DNA from: an uncultured Brevibacillus sp.
Lineage (GTDB): Bacteria > Bacillota > Bacilli > Brevibacillales > Brevibacillaceae
Assembly (NCBI RefSeq): GCF_947502445.1
Contig: NZ_CANMZW010000024.1
Span: 1 to 64,000 of the forward strand
DNA: 64,000 nucleotides
Direction of reading: 5' to 3'
How positions within the stretch are numbered: the first letter of the stretch is position 1; each line of letters opens with the position of its first letter. Below the pieces are notes generated by a model, which worked only from the letters and a program-made list of their open reading frames with translations, ran no database searches and had not been told where the DNA came from. Shown here in pieces: positions 41,610 to 49,576 of this stretch. The position numbers were made by a program, and so were the translations under genes.

Positions 41610-42451
41610 GCGAATCTCTCCTTAAATGCCCGCAGATTTTCCTGACGAGCAGAGTTGTCATAAACAGCAAATAAGATTCGCTCAAAATGGTTCGCTAGCT
41701 TTTCTTCCAGCAGCACTTCTGCAAAGTAGCCAGCTACATCCTCAGCCGGGTTCCGAAATACTCCGCATCCATACGCTCCCAAAATGATCGTGCGATTCTC
41801 GTGGATGACTGCGGCTCTTAAAACCTTGCGTATTCTCTCCTTCATGACATCACGAATCATCGCTGTATTTTCCGGTTCCCGCTCCCGAACCACTCCTGCA
41901 TTCACTGCTGGCGCAGTAATAAAAGAAAGGAGATAAGGAGAGTCCAGCAATTGATCAGCATGATCGCGGATGACAGGCACACGCGGTGAATAGATCATGT
42001 AGTCAGAGTAAAAGCATGTTTTCAGTCGGCGATTATAGCTGTACATTTCCTGCATCTGGACAATGCACGGATACAGTCCGGATGATCTTGCCAAGCTTTC
42101 CTCCTGTGCCTGACTTCCTCCGAGGAAGCCGCCGCCCGGATTTTTTGCCGAGGCAAAGTTAAGACAGACCGTGTCTGATCGTTTTTCGGTGATGACGAGC
42201 CTTTGCGCTGCTTCCAGGCTCGATTCAGAGGTGACCTCGATCACTGGTCTGGCTCCATTGTCCTGTTCCGTAATGACCTGTTGCCCCAGATCATCGGGTC
42301 GATACAAGACAGAATGCTGGATCGCATCCGCCAGCTCCTGCGACAGACTGACCTTTGTTCCTTGTGCATTTTTGTAATATCCTTGCTCCACTATTTGCAG
42401 CGTTTCTTCTGCGATTTTTACGCGTTGACTGCGATTATGTCCCTGCTTCAT
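41606..42451 (-). CDS. microbial PARG-like ADP-ribose glycohydrolase (TIGR02452 family)
   Basis: This 281-residue macrodomain-like protein matches the bacterial-type PARG family. The catalytic loop G106-GGFL-GGSQAQEE118 has the PARG signature GGG-X(6-8)-QEE, with E117/E118 as candidate catalytic Glu. Preceding CLNFASAKNPGGG and later VIRDHADQLLDSPYLLSFITAPAVNAG and ILGAYGCGVFRNPAEDVA support the fold. The family removes ADP-ribose from polymers or proteins. It is the second gene of an NAD operon with NrtR upstream and pnuC downstream, overlapping pnuC by four bases. AGGGGGAAACAACC precedes the ATG. Confidence 0.88.
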   Translation of the reverse strand: MKQGHNRSQRVKIAEETLQIVEQGYYKNAQGTKVSLSQELADAIQHSVLYRPDDLGQQVITEQDNGARPVIEVTSESSLEAAQRLVITEKRSDTVCLNFASAKNPGGGFLGGSQAQEESLARSSGLYPCIVQMQEMYSYNRRLKTCFYSDYMIYSPRVPVIRDHADQLLDSPYLLSFITAPAVNAGVVREREPENTAMIRDVMKERIRKVLRAAVIHENRTIILGAYGCGVFRNPAEDVAGYFAEVLLEEKLANHFERILFAVYDNSARQENLRAFKERFA

Positions 42452-42476
42452 GGTTGTTTCCCCCTAGTGAAAAGAG

Positions 42477-43385
42477 CTATGCCTGATCCATCCACTCCGG
42501 ATTAAAGCGGAAATATTTGGACGGCCGATGCCCCGCATGTTTTCGATATTGATTGGTTTCGATGACTTTGTCGGCGACCTTCCTGCGAAAGGCGGCAGCC
42601 AACAGCTCCTTGCCCAAAATAACTTCGTACACCTGTTGCAGCTCTGTCAAAGTAAACAGCTCAGGCATAAGTGCAAAGGCGATATCCGTATATTCGATCT
42701 TATTGCGCAGACGCTCCAGTGCATAGTGAATGATCTGGGCATGGTCAAAAGCGATTTGATTCGCCTCTACGATTTCTCTGGTTTCCTGAATGCTTCGGCC
42801 TGTGACGGTTTTCGTTACCTTGATCGTCGCTGACAACTCCTCATCTTTATGTCTGAGGCGCAGCTCTGTCCATTTTTCGGTGATCGAGCCGTCAGCAGTT
42901 GCTGTCTTCGTCTCACGCAGCCATTTGTCTTCCAGCAGGAACCACTCTGCTTCATCTGCGTCATCCCCTGCGATTACCTCCAGAGCTTCGCTATTCACCA
43001 AAGCCATATACGAGGTACTGATGACACGGGTGCGAGGGTCTCTGTCCACCTCTCCCCATGTGTAGAGCTGCTCCAAGTAAATGTTGTCAAGATTCGTTTC
43101 TGTGCGCAGCTCGCGTCTGGCTGCCTCCTCCAGACTTTCGTTTGGCGAAACAAAGCCTCCTGGCAGTGCCCACTGTCCCATAAAAGGGTGATCGCCGCGT
43201 TTGACCAGCAAGATGTTCAATGATTTCGGTGAAAGCTTTCGGTAGTTTTTCTCCTCCTCATCGGAAACGGTGAAAACGAGCATATCGACAGTAACGGATG
43301 GTCGGTCGAATTGGCTGGCATCGTAGGCTTGCAGAAATTGCTGCTCTGTCTGACCCTGTTTGTTTACTGGCGATGATTGTTTCAT
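42477..43385 (-). CDS. nrtR: NrtR-type Nudix-related transcriptional regulator
   Basis: This 302-residue regulator fuses an N-terminal Nudix-like domain to a C-terminal winged helix, as in NrtR repressors of NAD metabolism that respond to ADP-ribose. The Nudix box region reads GGFVSPNESLEEAARRELRTETNL: the REL and first Glu remain, but the EExG part is changed to TETNL, so hydrolysis is probably lost. The C-terminal part (RNKIEYTDIAFALMPELFTLTELQQVYEVILGKELLAAAFRRKVADKV) is the DNA-binding domain. ATG 43385 follows AGAGAGGTG; a GTG four codons upstream is less likely. It heads the NAD operon and probably represses it. Confidence 0.9.
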   Translation of the reverse strand: MKQSSPVNKQGQTEQQFLQAYDASQFDRPSVTVDMLVFTVSDEEEKNYRKLSPKSLNILLVKRGDHPFMGQWALPGGFVSPNESLEEAARRELRTETNLDNIYLEQLYTWGEVDRDPRTRVISTSYMALVNSEALEVIAGDDADEAEWFLLEDKWLRETKTATADGSITEKWTELRLRHKDEELSATIKVTKTVTGRSIQETREIVEANQIAFDHAQIIHYALERLRNKIEYTDIAFALMPELFTLTELQQVYEVILGKELLAAAFRRKVADKVIETNQYRKHAGHRPSKYFRFNPEWMDQA

Positions 43386-43424
43386 GGCACTTGGCACCTC
43401 TCTCGCAAAAACATATTGTTATTT

Positions 43425-43450
43425 TGTTATTATCAAAATGTTATTATCAA
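43425..43450. promoter_or_regulatory. direct-repeat candidate NrtR operator
   Basis: TGTTATTATCAA occurs at 43425-43436 and again at 43439-43450, with a related TTGTTATTTTG just before. The block lies 40 bases upstream of the nrtR start codon. Binding by NrtR is an inference from position; NrtR operators differ between lineages. Confidence 0.45.
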
Positions 43451-43503
43451 GTCATTGGTATCATATTACTGCTTCCAGCAAATGGTGTCAACACCTTACT
43501 CGT

Positions 43504-43587
43504 TCGAGCTGCAGTGGAGGAGAGGAAAACGGAGAAAACACTCCAGCTTCTTGGGCCACTAGCTTGGAGGATTCACTGCACGGCTCA
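43504..43587 (+). repeat. solo left arm of the dispersed inverted-repeat element
   Basis: The sequence is about 90 percent identical by eye to the left arm at 25421-25502 (shared AGGAGAGGAAAACGGAGAAA and GGAGGATTCACT). No right arm is seen nearby. It lies between the NAD operon promoter and the symporter terminator. Confidence 0.75.
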
Positions 43588-43621
43588 CACTCGTCGCAGC
43601 TTAACAGCCATTCGCTATATA

Positions 43622-43666
43622 CAAAAAGAAGCCTACTGCCAGGCGATTCCTGACAATAGGCTTCTT
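43622..43666 (-). terminator. Rho-independent terminator of the symporter gene at 43680
   Basis: AAGAAGCCTACTGCCAGG pairs with CCTGACAATAGGCTTCTT with a few mismatches. On the minus strand it ends in TTTTTG and follows the symporter stop by about 14 bases. Confidence 0.82.
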
Positions 43667-43679
43667 GCTATATGACTGC

Positions 43680-44960
43680 TTAAGCAGCAGTTGTATTCGT
43701 GTTTGCCTTCACTTCATGAAGGTATTCGCCAGCTTTCTTTTTATCAAACTGGCCTTCCCAACGAGAAATGACAACCGCAGCCAGTGCATTTCCCACTACG
43801 TTTACGACTGTACGAGCCATATCGAGCAAACGGTCAACCCCTGCAATAAAGGCGAGGCCCTCAAGCGGAATCCCTACAGAGCCCAGAGTTGCAAGCAATA
43901 CGACGAACGATACGCCTGGTACGCCCGCAATTCCTTTGGAGGTAACCATAAGCACGAGCATAAGCGTAATTTGCGCACTGATCGGCATATGAATTCCGTA
44001 CATTTGGGCAATGAACAATGCAGCAATCGCTTGATACAAGGTAGAACCATCCAGGTTAAACGAATACCCCGTCGGAATAACAAATGAGGTAATCGCCTTC
44101 GGACAGCCCATTTTCTCCATTTTTTCCATGATCTTCGGCAGTACTGTTTCAGAGCTGGACGTGGAGTAAGCCAGGAGCAGCTCATCCTTGAGCACGCGCA
44201 GGATCATCGTGATTTTGATACCGCTGATCCGTGCAATCACACCCAGAACGACGAGAATAAAGAACAGCATTGCCAAATGAACCAGAATGACTAATTTCGC
44301 CAACGGAACGAGTGAAGAAAGTCCAAATTTGGAAACGGTAACACCAATCAAGGCAAAAACCCCGAACGGAGCAAAACGCATGATTGCATTTACTACCCAG
44401 AACATCGCGTCTGCTACACCTTGAAAGAAGGCGAGAACGGGCTTTCCTTTTTCGCCTGCAGCAGCAACTCCCAAGCCAAACAAAACAGAAAAAAAGATAA
44501 TAGCCAACATGTCACCACGGACGATGGCATCAAAAATGTTTTTGGGAACAATATTCACAAATGTATCGATCATGCTGTGACTTTGCGTCGATTCAGCAGT
44601 TTCTACATACGTATGAATATCGGTTTTGGCCAGATGGGACATATCGACACCAACACCCGGTTGAAACACGTTGGCTGCCAATAGACCAACAAAAATGGCA
44701 ACTGTGGTAACGATTTCAAAATAGAGAATCGTCTTACCACCAATCTTTCCTAGCTTCTTGACGTCCCCTACCCCTGCTACTCCGACGATGAGAGTGGCAA
44801 TGACAATCGGCACGACAATCATTTTAATCAACCGAAGAAAAATATCACCAATTGGCTGCAAATAGGTTGCCACGGCAGGGTTGCCAAAGAAGATGGCACC
44901 CACCAGGATACCCAGAATGAGACCGATGACAATCTGAATCGCTAATCCAAACCGCTTCAT
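43680..44960 (-). CDS. glutamate/dicarboxylate:cation symporter (DAACS, GltP/GltT type)
   Basis: This 426-residue transporter is a paralog of the one at 29132. Signatures are AYSTSSSETVLPKIMEKM (serine-rich HP1), SFNLDGSTLYQAIAALFIAQ (NLDGST in the TM7 region, close to NMDGT) and SKGIAGVPGVSFVVLLATL (HP2). It probably imports glutamate or aspartate with protons or sodium. AGGTGTCAG is next to the ATG. It is transcribed alone; its upstream gap carries a loose inverted repeat at 45003-45041. The C-terminal tail is polar (EVKANTNTTAA). Confidence 0.93.
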   Translation of the reverse strand: MKRFGLAIQIVIGLILGILVGAIFFGNPAVATYLQPIGDIFLRLIKMIVVPIVIATLIVGVAGVGDVKKLGKIGGKTILYFEIVTTVAIFVGLLAANVFQPGVGVDMSHLAKTDIHTYVETAESTQSHSMIDTFVNIVPKNIFDAIVRGDMLAIIFFSVLFGLGVAAAGEKGKPVLAFFQGVADAMFWVVNAIMRFAPFGVFALIGVTVSKFGLSSLVPLAKLVILVHLAMLFFILVVLGVIARISGIKITMILRVLKDELLLAYSTSSSETVLPKIMEKMEKMGCPKAITSFVIPTGYSFNLDGSTLYQAIAALFIAQMYGIHMPISAQITLMLVLMVTSKGIAGVPGVSFVVLLATLGSVGIPLEGLAFIAGVDRLLDMARTVVNVVGNALAAVVISRWEGQFDKKKAGEYLHEVKANTNTTAA

Positions 44961-45002
44961 TCTGACACCTCGCTATAAGTATTAGATTGTCGTTTTGCAA
45001 CG

Positions 45003-45041
45003 CTATATTCATCATCACAATAAGGTTCGTTGATGATATAG
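45003..45041. promoter_or_regulatory. imperfect inverted repeat upstream of the symporter
   Basis: CTATATTCATCATC (from 45003) and GTTGATGATATAG (to 45041) form an imperfect inverted repeat 43 bases upstream of the symporter start. It could be an operator. The flanking 45042-45225 is AT-rich and holds the YtvI promoter. Confidence 0.3.
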
Positions 45042-45145
45042 ATCAAAATCATAGCATATTTTTTTTAGAACTCCCTTTTTTCTATTTTTGCTTCTACTCA
45101 CATTTTTTTGACTTTTAATGAAAAGTCCCGTCTGATGCGACCAGA

Positions 45146-45175
45146 TTGTTTTCTAGCTGGAAAAGATGCTAAAAT
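45146..45175 (+). promoter_or_regulatory. candidate sigma-A promoter of the YtvI-like gene
   Basis: TTGTTT at 45146-45151 and TAAAAT at 45170-45175 are 18 bases apart, about 50 bases before the ATG at 45226. TTGACT at about 45108 offers an alternative -35 without a clear partner. Confidence 0.35.
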
Positions 45176-45225
45176 AAGTGAATCATTATTTCATTGAACG
45201 ACCGCTAAGAGAATGGAGCCTTTTG

Positions 45226-46257
45226 ATGACGATTCGTAAAATTCTATTGTTGGGATTTATACTTGCAATCGCTCTCTATTTACTGCCCTATTCAATTCCA
45301 TTTTTACTCGCTCTCTTGACCGCAATTTTGCTCGAGCCACTCGTCTTGCTCCTCATTCGCTCCTTAAAAATCAACAGAATGGCGTCTGTCATCCTTTGCT
45401 TTCTGATTTTCCTTGTCACGTTTGGCCTTGGCTTATACTGGATCGGTACTCAAATCGTGATCCAGGGCATTGAATTAGCTCAGCGCTTACCAACACTTTC
45501 GCAGCATTTATTCGAACTCGTAGAATCGAATTTATTGAGCTGGGAGACGTATTACGCCTCTTTGCCAGTAGAAGCCATCGTCCAAATGCAATCTGTATTT
45601 GCTGGCTTGAAAACATGGGCGATCAATGGAGCATCCAGTCTGGCCAAAGGCATCTTAGGTGTGGCTGCTGTCGTCCCTGGCTTTTTAATTTCAACGATTA
45701 TTTACTTGGTAGCAGTGTTTCTTATGAGTCTTGACCTGCCGCGTCTTCGTGCCGGCTTCATGCGCATGTTTACCACCTCGGCACGGGAAAAAGTGGATGT
45801 CGTCCTGTCCCAGCTGAACCGTGCGACAGTCGGCTTTTTACGCGCCCAAATCATCCTCAGCTTCATGACGTTTGGGATGTCATTTATCGGGCTACTGATT
45901 TTGCAGGTTAAATATGCTGCTGTAATCGCCTTGTTGATCGTTCTCGTAGACATCCTGCCGATTCTCGGAACAGGCTCGTTTTTAGTTCCCTGGGCCATCT
46001 ACAATTTCTTTACGGGGCGCTCTCATTTGGCGATCGGCTTGATTATCCTTTTCCTCGTAATCACGGTTGTTCGCCGGATCATCGAGCCCAAAATTCTCGC
46101 CTCTCATTTGGGAATCAGCGCGCTTGCTGCATTGATCAGTATGTTTCTCGGTTTTCAGATTATGGGATTCTTCGGTCTGATTCTAGGTCCCGCTCTGGTC
46201 ATTATTTACGAAGCGTTGCGCAAAGCAGGCTTCCTCAACTTCAAAATTGACTTCTAG
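45226..46257 (+). CDS. AI-2E-family membrane protein, YtvI-like sporulation protein
   Basis: This 343-residue polytopic protein belongs to the AI-2E/UPF0118 permease family and most resembles YtvI, a sporulation integral membrane protein of Bacilli. It has about eight helices, an extracellular-looking loop with LAQRLPTLSQHLFELVESNLLSWETYYASLP and the family block LVDILPILGTGSFLVPWAIYNFFTGR with IIEPKILASHLGISALAALISMFLGFQIMGFFGLILGP. The ATG at 45226 has TGGAGCC seven bases upstream; a GTG at 45178 is unsupported. Family members include Na+/H+ antiporters and unknown exporters; the role here is not certain. Confidence 0.85.
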   Translation: MTIRKILLLGFILAIALYLLPYSIPFLLALLTAILLEPLVLLLIRSLKINRMASVILCFLIFLVTFGLGLYWIGTQIVIQGIELAQRLPTLSQHLFELVESNLLSWETYYASLPVEAIVQMQSVFAGLKTWAINGASSLAKGILGVAAVVPGFLISTIIYLVAVFLMSLDLPRLRAGFMRMFTTSAREKVDVVLSQLNRATVGFLRAQIILSFMTFGMSFIGLLILQVKYAAVIALLIVLVDILPILGTGSFLVPWAIYNFFTGRSHLAIGLIILFLVITVVRRIIEPKILASHLGISALAALISMFLGFQIMGFFGLILGPALVIIYEALRKAGFLNFKIDF

Positions 46258-46275
46258 GCCATTATGATCCACCCA

Positions 46276-46315
46276 AAGAAAGGCCGTCCGGTAATGAAAC
46301 CCGAACGGCCTTTTT
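46276..46315. terminator. bidirectional Rho-independent terminator
   Basis: AAAGGCCGT (46279-46287) pairs with ACGGCCTTT (46305-46313), extended by CCGG/CCCG pairing, then TTT. It separates the YtvI-like gene from the convergent D-aminoacylase operon. Confidence 0.87.
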
Positions 46316-46335
46316 GCTTCCCTATTTCCTTGACA

Positions 46336-47928
46336 TTACACCTGACGGATAACTGTTCCACCAGTCACACCGGTAAACTGCCCATTTGATACAGCCATCT
46401 GCCCATTCACGAGCACATACTGTATTCCGATTGACTGCTGTAGCGGATGCTCATACGTCGCCTGATCCGCCACGGCGGCTGGGTTAAAGACAACAAGATC
46501 CGCCCGGTAACCCTCACGCAGAAAGCCTCGATCTCGCAATCGCAATAGCTGTGCAGGTGCGCCCGTCATTTTTCGAACAGCTTCCCAGATTGGAAAAGCG
46601 TCTTTCTCTCGTGAATAATGTCCCAGCACACGCGCGAATGATCCGTAGAGACGTGGATGCGGCTTTCCACCGAACACTCCATCGGAACCGACCATTTGCA
46701 GCGGATGCTTCATCACCCTCTCGACATCCTCCTCATTCCCCCAGTGAATAATGATCATGACCTCGCCCTCTTCTTCGAGCAGTAAGTCAAATGCTGCATA
46801 TGCTGGTTCGGTCCCTTTTCGCTCAGCCACTTCAAGCAGGCTCAATCCTTCCAGCTCCCGGTTGCCTTCAGAAGAGACCGATGCAATGACGAGATTACCC
46901 CAGCCATTGTTTCTTACCGGATTGTCATACTCTTTGCTGTGTAAAATCTCTTCCTTCGCCTCTTCTCGCATTCTTCCATCACGCAACCGCTCAAGCATTT
47001 TGGGGACACCACCGTCATGCATCCACGGCGGCAAGATCGCATGTAAAAAAGTAGATGCTGCGGCATATGGGTATTGATCAAACGTGATCTCAATTCCCTC
47101 GGCACGTCCCCGCTCCATTTTCTCCAGGGCGATGTCCAGCTTTTCCCGGTTTCTTTCGCCGCACACTTTAAAATGAGACACATGCAGCCGAACACCCGAG
47201 ATGCGAGCTGCGTCGATAACCTCGTCCAAAGCCTCCACCGAATAATTGCTTTCATTGCGGATATGCACCACGAAGCAGCCATCGTATTTGGCGGCACCCC
47301 TGCAGATTCCAACCAGTTCGTCTTTATTTGCGTAGACACAGGGCGGGTATTGAATGCCCGATGATACTCCGAATGCCCCTTGCTGCATCCCCACTTCCAC
47401 CAGCTCCTGCATGGCGGCAATTTCTTTTGGAGTAGCCTCCCTGCCTTCGAATCCCATCACCATGGAGCGGATATTTCCGTGTGGGACGAGATAGGCGATA
47501 TTTCCAGTCATTTCGGTATTTTCCAAAAAACGCAAATACTCATCAATACTATTCCAAGGCCACTCACCGATGTCGCCGTTGACTCTATTCAATTGCTTTC
47601 TCCATAAAGGCTTCGTTTCCGGCGTAACAGGGGCAACAGAGACTCCATCCTGCCCAGCCAGCTCCGTAGTAATTCCTTGCAACACCCTGATTTTGTGAAT
47701 ATCTGGTCTTGTGCACCACAAATCGGAGTGAACATGTGCATCAATAAATCCAGGCGCTACAACGAGGCCAGTAGCATCTATTTCCGTATCTCCTCTCGCC
47801 GACACCAAATGGGCTACGCTGGAAATCACGCCATTATTTATACCAATATCGAGGCGCGTCCAAGGATTTCCTGTCCCGTCACAAACCATACCGTTTCGGA
47901 TGATGAGATCAAACGTTTTTTCTGCCAT
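46336..47928 (-). CDS. N-acyl-D-amino-acid deacylase (D-aminoacylase family), distal copy
   Basis: This 530-residue amidohydrolase cleaves the acyl group from N-acyl-D-amino acids in its family. It shows GNPWTRLDIGI, VAPGFIDAHVHSDL (HxH metal pair), FVVHIRNESN and RLHVSHFKV (His ligands), and MVGSDGVFGGKPHPRLYGSFARVLGHY (catalytic Asp). The bridging Cys of the characterised Alcaligenes enzyme (motif GNCG) is replaced by Asp in LAGQDGVSVAP. ATG 47928 follows GAGGCGAAAA. It is the last gene of an operon with a Dpp-type transporter, and its paralog lies at 49577. Confidence 0.88.
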   Translation of the reverse strand: MAEKTFDLIIRNGMVCDGTGNPWTRLDIGINNGVISSVAHLVSARGDTEIDATGLVVAPGFIDAHVHSDLWCTRPDIHKIRVLQGITTELAGQDGVSVAPVTPETKPLWRKQLNRVNGDIGEWPWNSIDEYLRFLENTEMTGNIAYLVPHGNIRSMVMGFEGREATPKEIAAMQELVEVGMQQGAFGVSSGIQYPPCVYANKDELVGICRGAAKYDGCFVVHIRNESNYSVEALDEVIDAARISGVRLHVSHFKVCGERNREKLDIALEKMERGRAEGIEITFDQYPYAAASTFLHAILPPWMHDGGVPKMLERLRDGRMREEAKEEILHSKEYDNPVRNNGWGNLVIASVSSEGNRELEGLSLLEVAERKGTEPAYAAFDLLLEEEGEVMIIIHWGNEEDVERVMKHPLQMVGSDGVFGGKPHPRLYGSFARVLGHYSREKDAFPIWEAVRKMTGAPAQLLRLRDRGFLREGYRADLVVFNPAAVADQATYEHPLQQSIGIQYVLVNGQMAVSNGQFTGVTGGTVIRQV

Positions 47929-47954
47929 TTTTCGCCTCACTCATTTCGCACAAT

Positions 47955-49547
47955 CTATTGGACAGATACATTCCAGAACGGTGAATCCATGAAGTATTGA
48001 TAGCCTTTGACGTAATTCCGATGAGCAGCCAGTCCATGCAAATCTCCTAGCTTCACACTCGGAAGATCTTCCCAGTAAAGCGTCTGGATCTTCTCAAAAA
48101 TCGCTTTTTGGTCTTCAAATGTGATTGTATGGCGAAGCTCGTCAAGCAAAGCATCCATCTCGGAATTGTTGTACCAGCCGGGCCATTTGTTACGCGAATC
48201 CAGGTATAAGGTTTGAACCGGGTTGGTGTAGGTAGGAAATCCGGTAAAGAATATGTTCCATTTCGTTTCATCAGAGCGTTTGCTGACCATGGTAGGCCAG
48301 TCGTATATTTCAAAATTGACTTTGACACCGATCTTTTCCAGCTGGTCTTTCACCATCAGTGAGCTTTTATAAATATAGTCGTAATCCTTTGTTGTGATGA
48401 TAGTTACGGGCTCTCCTTTGTAGCCGGCATCATTCAGCAGCTTCTTGGCCAATTCCGGGTTCTTTTGATTGTATTTTTCCTTCCCTGCATCCGAATGCCA
48501 CGGCTGCTCCGCAAACATCAGACTATGATCCAGACGGAAGAAATCCGGGTTTCCGGTTATTCCGATCATGATGACTTCCTGGTCTAGTGCTGCATTCACC
48601 GCTTGCCGTGCCACTACATTGGAGAACAAGCCTTGCTTCTTGTTGAAAATCAGACCGACATACTTCTGTGGCTTCGCGACGACTGTCACCAAATTCGGGT
48701 CGGCTTTCAGCTGCTCGTAATTGTCAAAGGGAAGCTCATCCGCAAAATCGTATTCCCCTGATTGCAGGCCGGCAACCCGTGTAGCCGCGTCTGGAACGGT
48801 GTGGAAGTAAATACGGTCTACCTTTGCTTCCTTTTTCCCGCCGAGTCCATTGGCAGGCTCGGACAGTGCTTTATAATCAGCAAACTTCTCCAACAGAATG
48901 TACTGATCTTGCTTCCATTCCACAAATTTAAACGGTCCTGTGCCGATGTATTCTTTTACGCCCTCTTCTGTTGCAGCATCGATGACTTCCTTTGGCATAA
49001 TTACCGCACCCTGCTGGGGAAAGGCCAGGGATGTGAGCAGCGTGCCGGACGGTTTTTCTAGCGTGATGACTACCTTGTCATTTTCCCTTGACGAGATCGT
49101 CGCACTAGCAAGCGCTGTTTTTCCGTTGGGAGAAAGCTCCTTCCACCGATTGAGGGAGGCGATCACATCCTCGACACCAAGGGCTTTTCCGTTGTGAAAG
49201 GTAATACCCTCCCTGAGTGTAAACGTCACTTCTTTCCCGTCTTCACTTACTTCAAAAGACTTCGCCAGCATTGGCGTAGGTTTATAATCTTTATCAAGTG
49301 TGACGAGTGGCTCAAAAATATGCCAGCCTACCTGAAGGGCGACTGTCGTCGATGTTTTCACCAAATCAATCGAAGGCGGAGATACAGACAAGGCTACACG
49401 CAACTCGTTCTTTTCCTTAGGTACTACCTCAGCTTGCTCGTTTGTTTGACCTGAATTGTTTGCGGATGGTGAGGAAGAACATCCCCAGAGCAATAGCGTA
49501 ACACTCAGTACCAATGTCAAAAGAATTCCGACCGGCTTTCTGACCAT
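47955..49547 (-). CDS. peptide-type substrate-binding lipoprotein (family 5)
   Basis: This 530-residue protein is the binding component of the Dpp-type importer encoded upstream. The signal peptide ends LLLWGC with Cys23 as the lipidated residue, followed by a Ser/Asn-rich linker. Family 5 blocks include ELRVALSVSPPSIDLVKTSTTVALQVGWHIFEPLVTLDKDYKPTPMLAKSFEVSEDGKEVTFTLREGITFHNGKAL and RQAVNAALDQEVIMIGITGNPDF. It probably binds acylated D-amino acids or short D-peptides, inferred from the two D-aminoacylases that flank it. The gap to the upstream deacylase is 29 bases. Confidence 0.92.
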   Translation of the reverse strand: MVRKPVGILLTLVLSVTLLLWGCSSSPSANNSGQTNEQAEVVPKEKNELRVALSVSPPSIDLVKTSTTVALQVGWHIFEPLVTLDKDYKPTPMLAKSFEVSEDGKEVTFTLREGITFHNGKALGVEDVIASLNRWKELSPNGKTALASATISSRENDKVVITLEKPSGTLLTSLAFPQQGAVIMPKEVIDAATEEGVKEYIGTGPFKFVEWKQDQYILLEKFADYKALSEPANGLGGKKEAKVDRIYFHTVPDAATRVAGLQSGEYDFADELPFDNYEQLKADPNLVTVVAKPQKYVGLIFNKKQGLFSNVVARQAVNAALDQEVIMIGITGNPDFFRLDHSLMFAEQPWHSDAGKEKYNQKNPELAKKLLNDAGYKGEPVTIITTKDYDYIYKSSLMVKDQLEKIGVKVNFEIYDWPTMVSKRSDETKWNIFFTGFPTYTNPVQTLYLDSRNKWPGWYNNSEMDALLDELRHTITFEDQKAIFEKIQTLYWEDLPSVKLGDLHGLAAHRNYVKGYQYFMDSPFWNVSVQ

Positions 49548-49576
49548 GGAAAATCCCCCTTTTGTTCGTTGAATAT

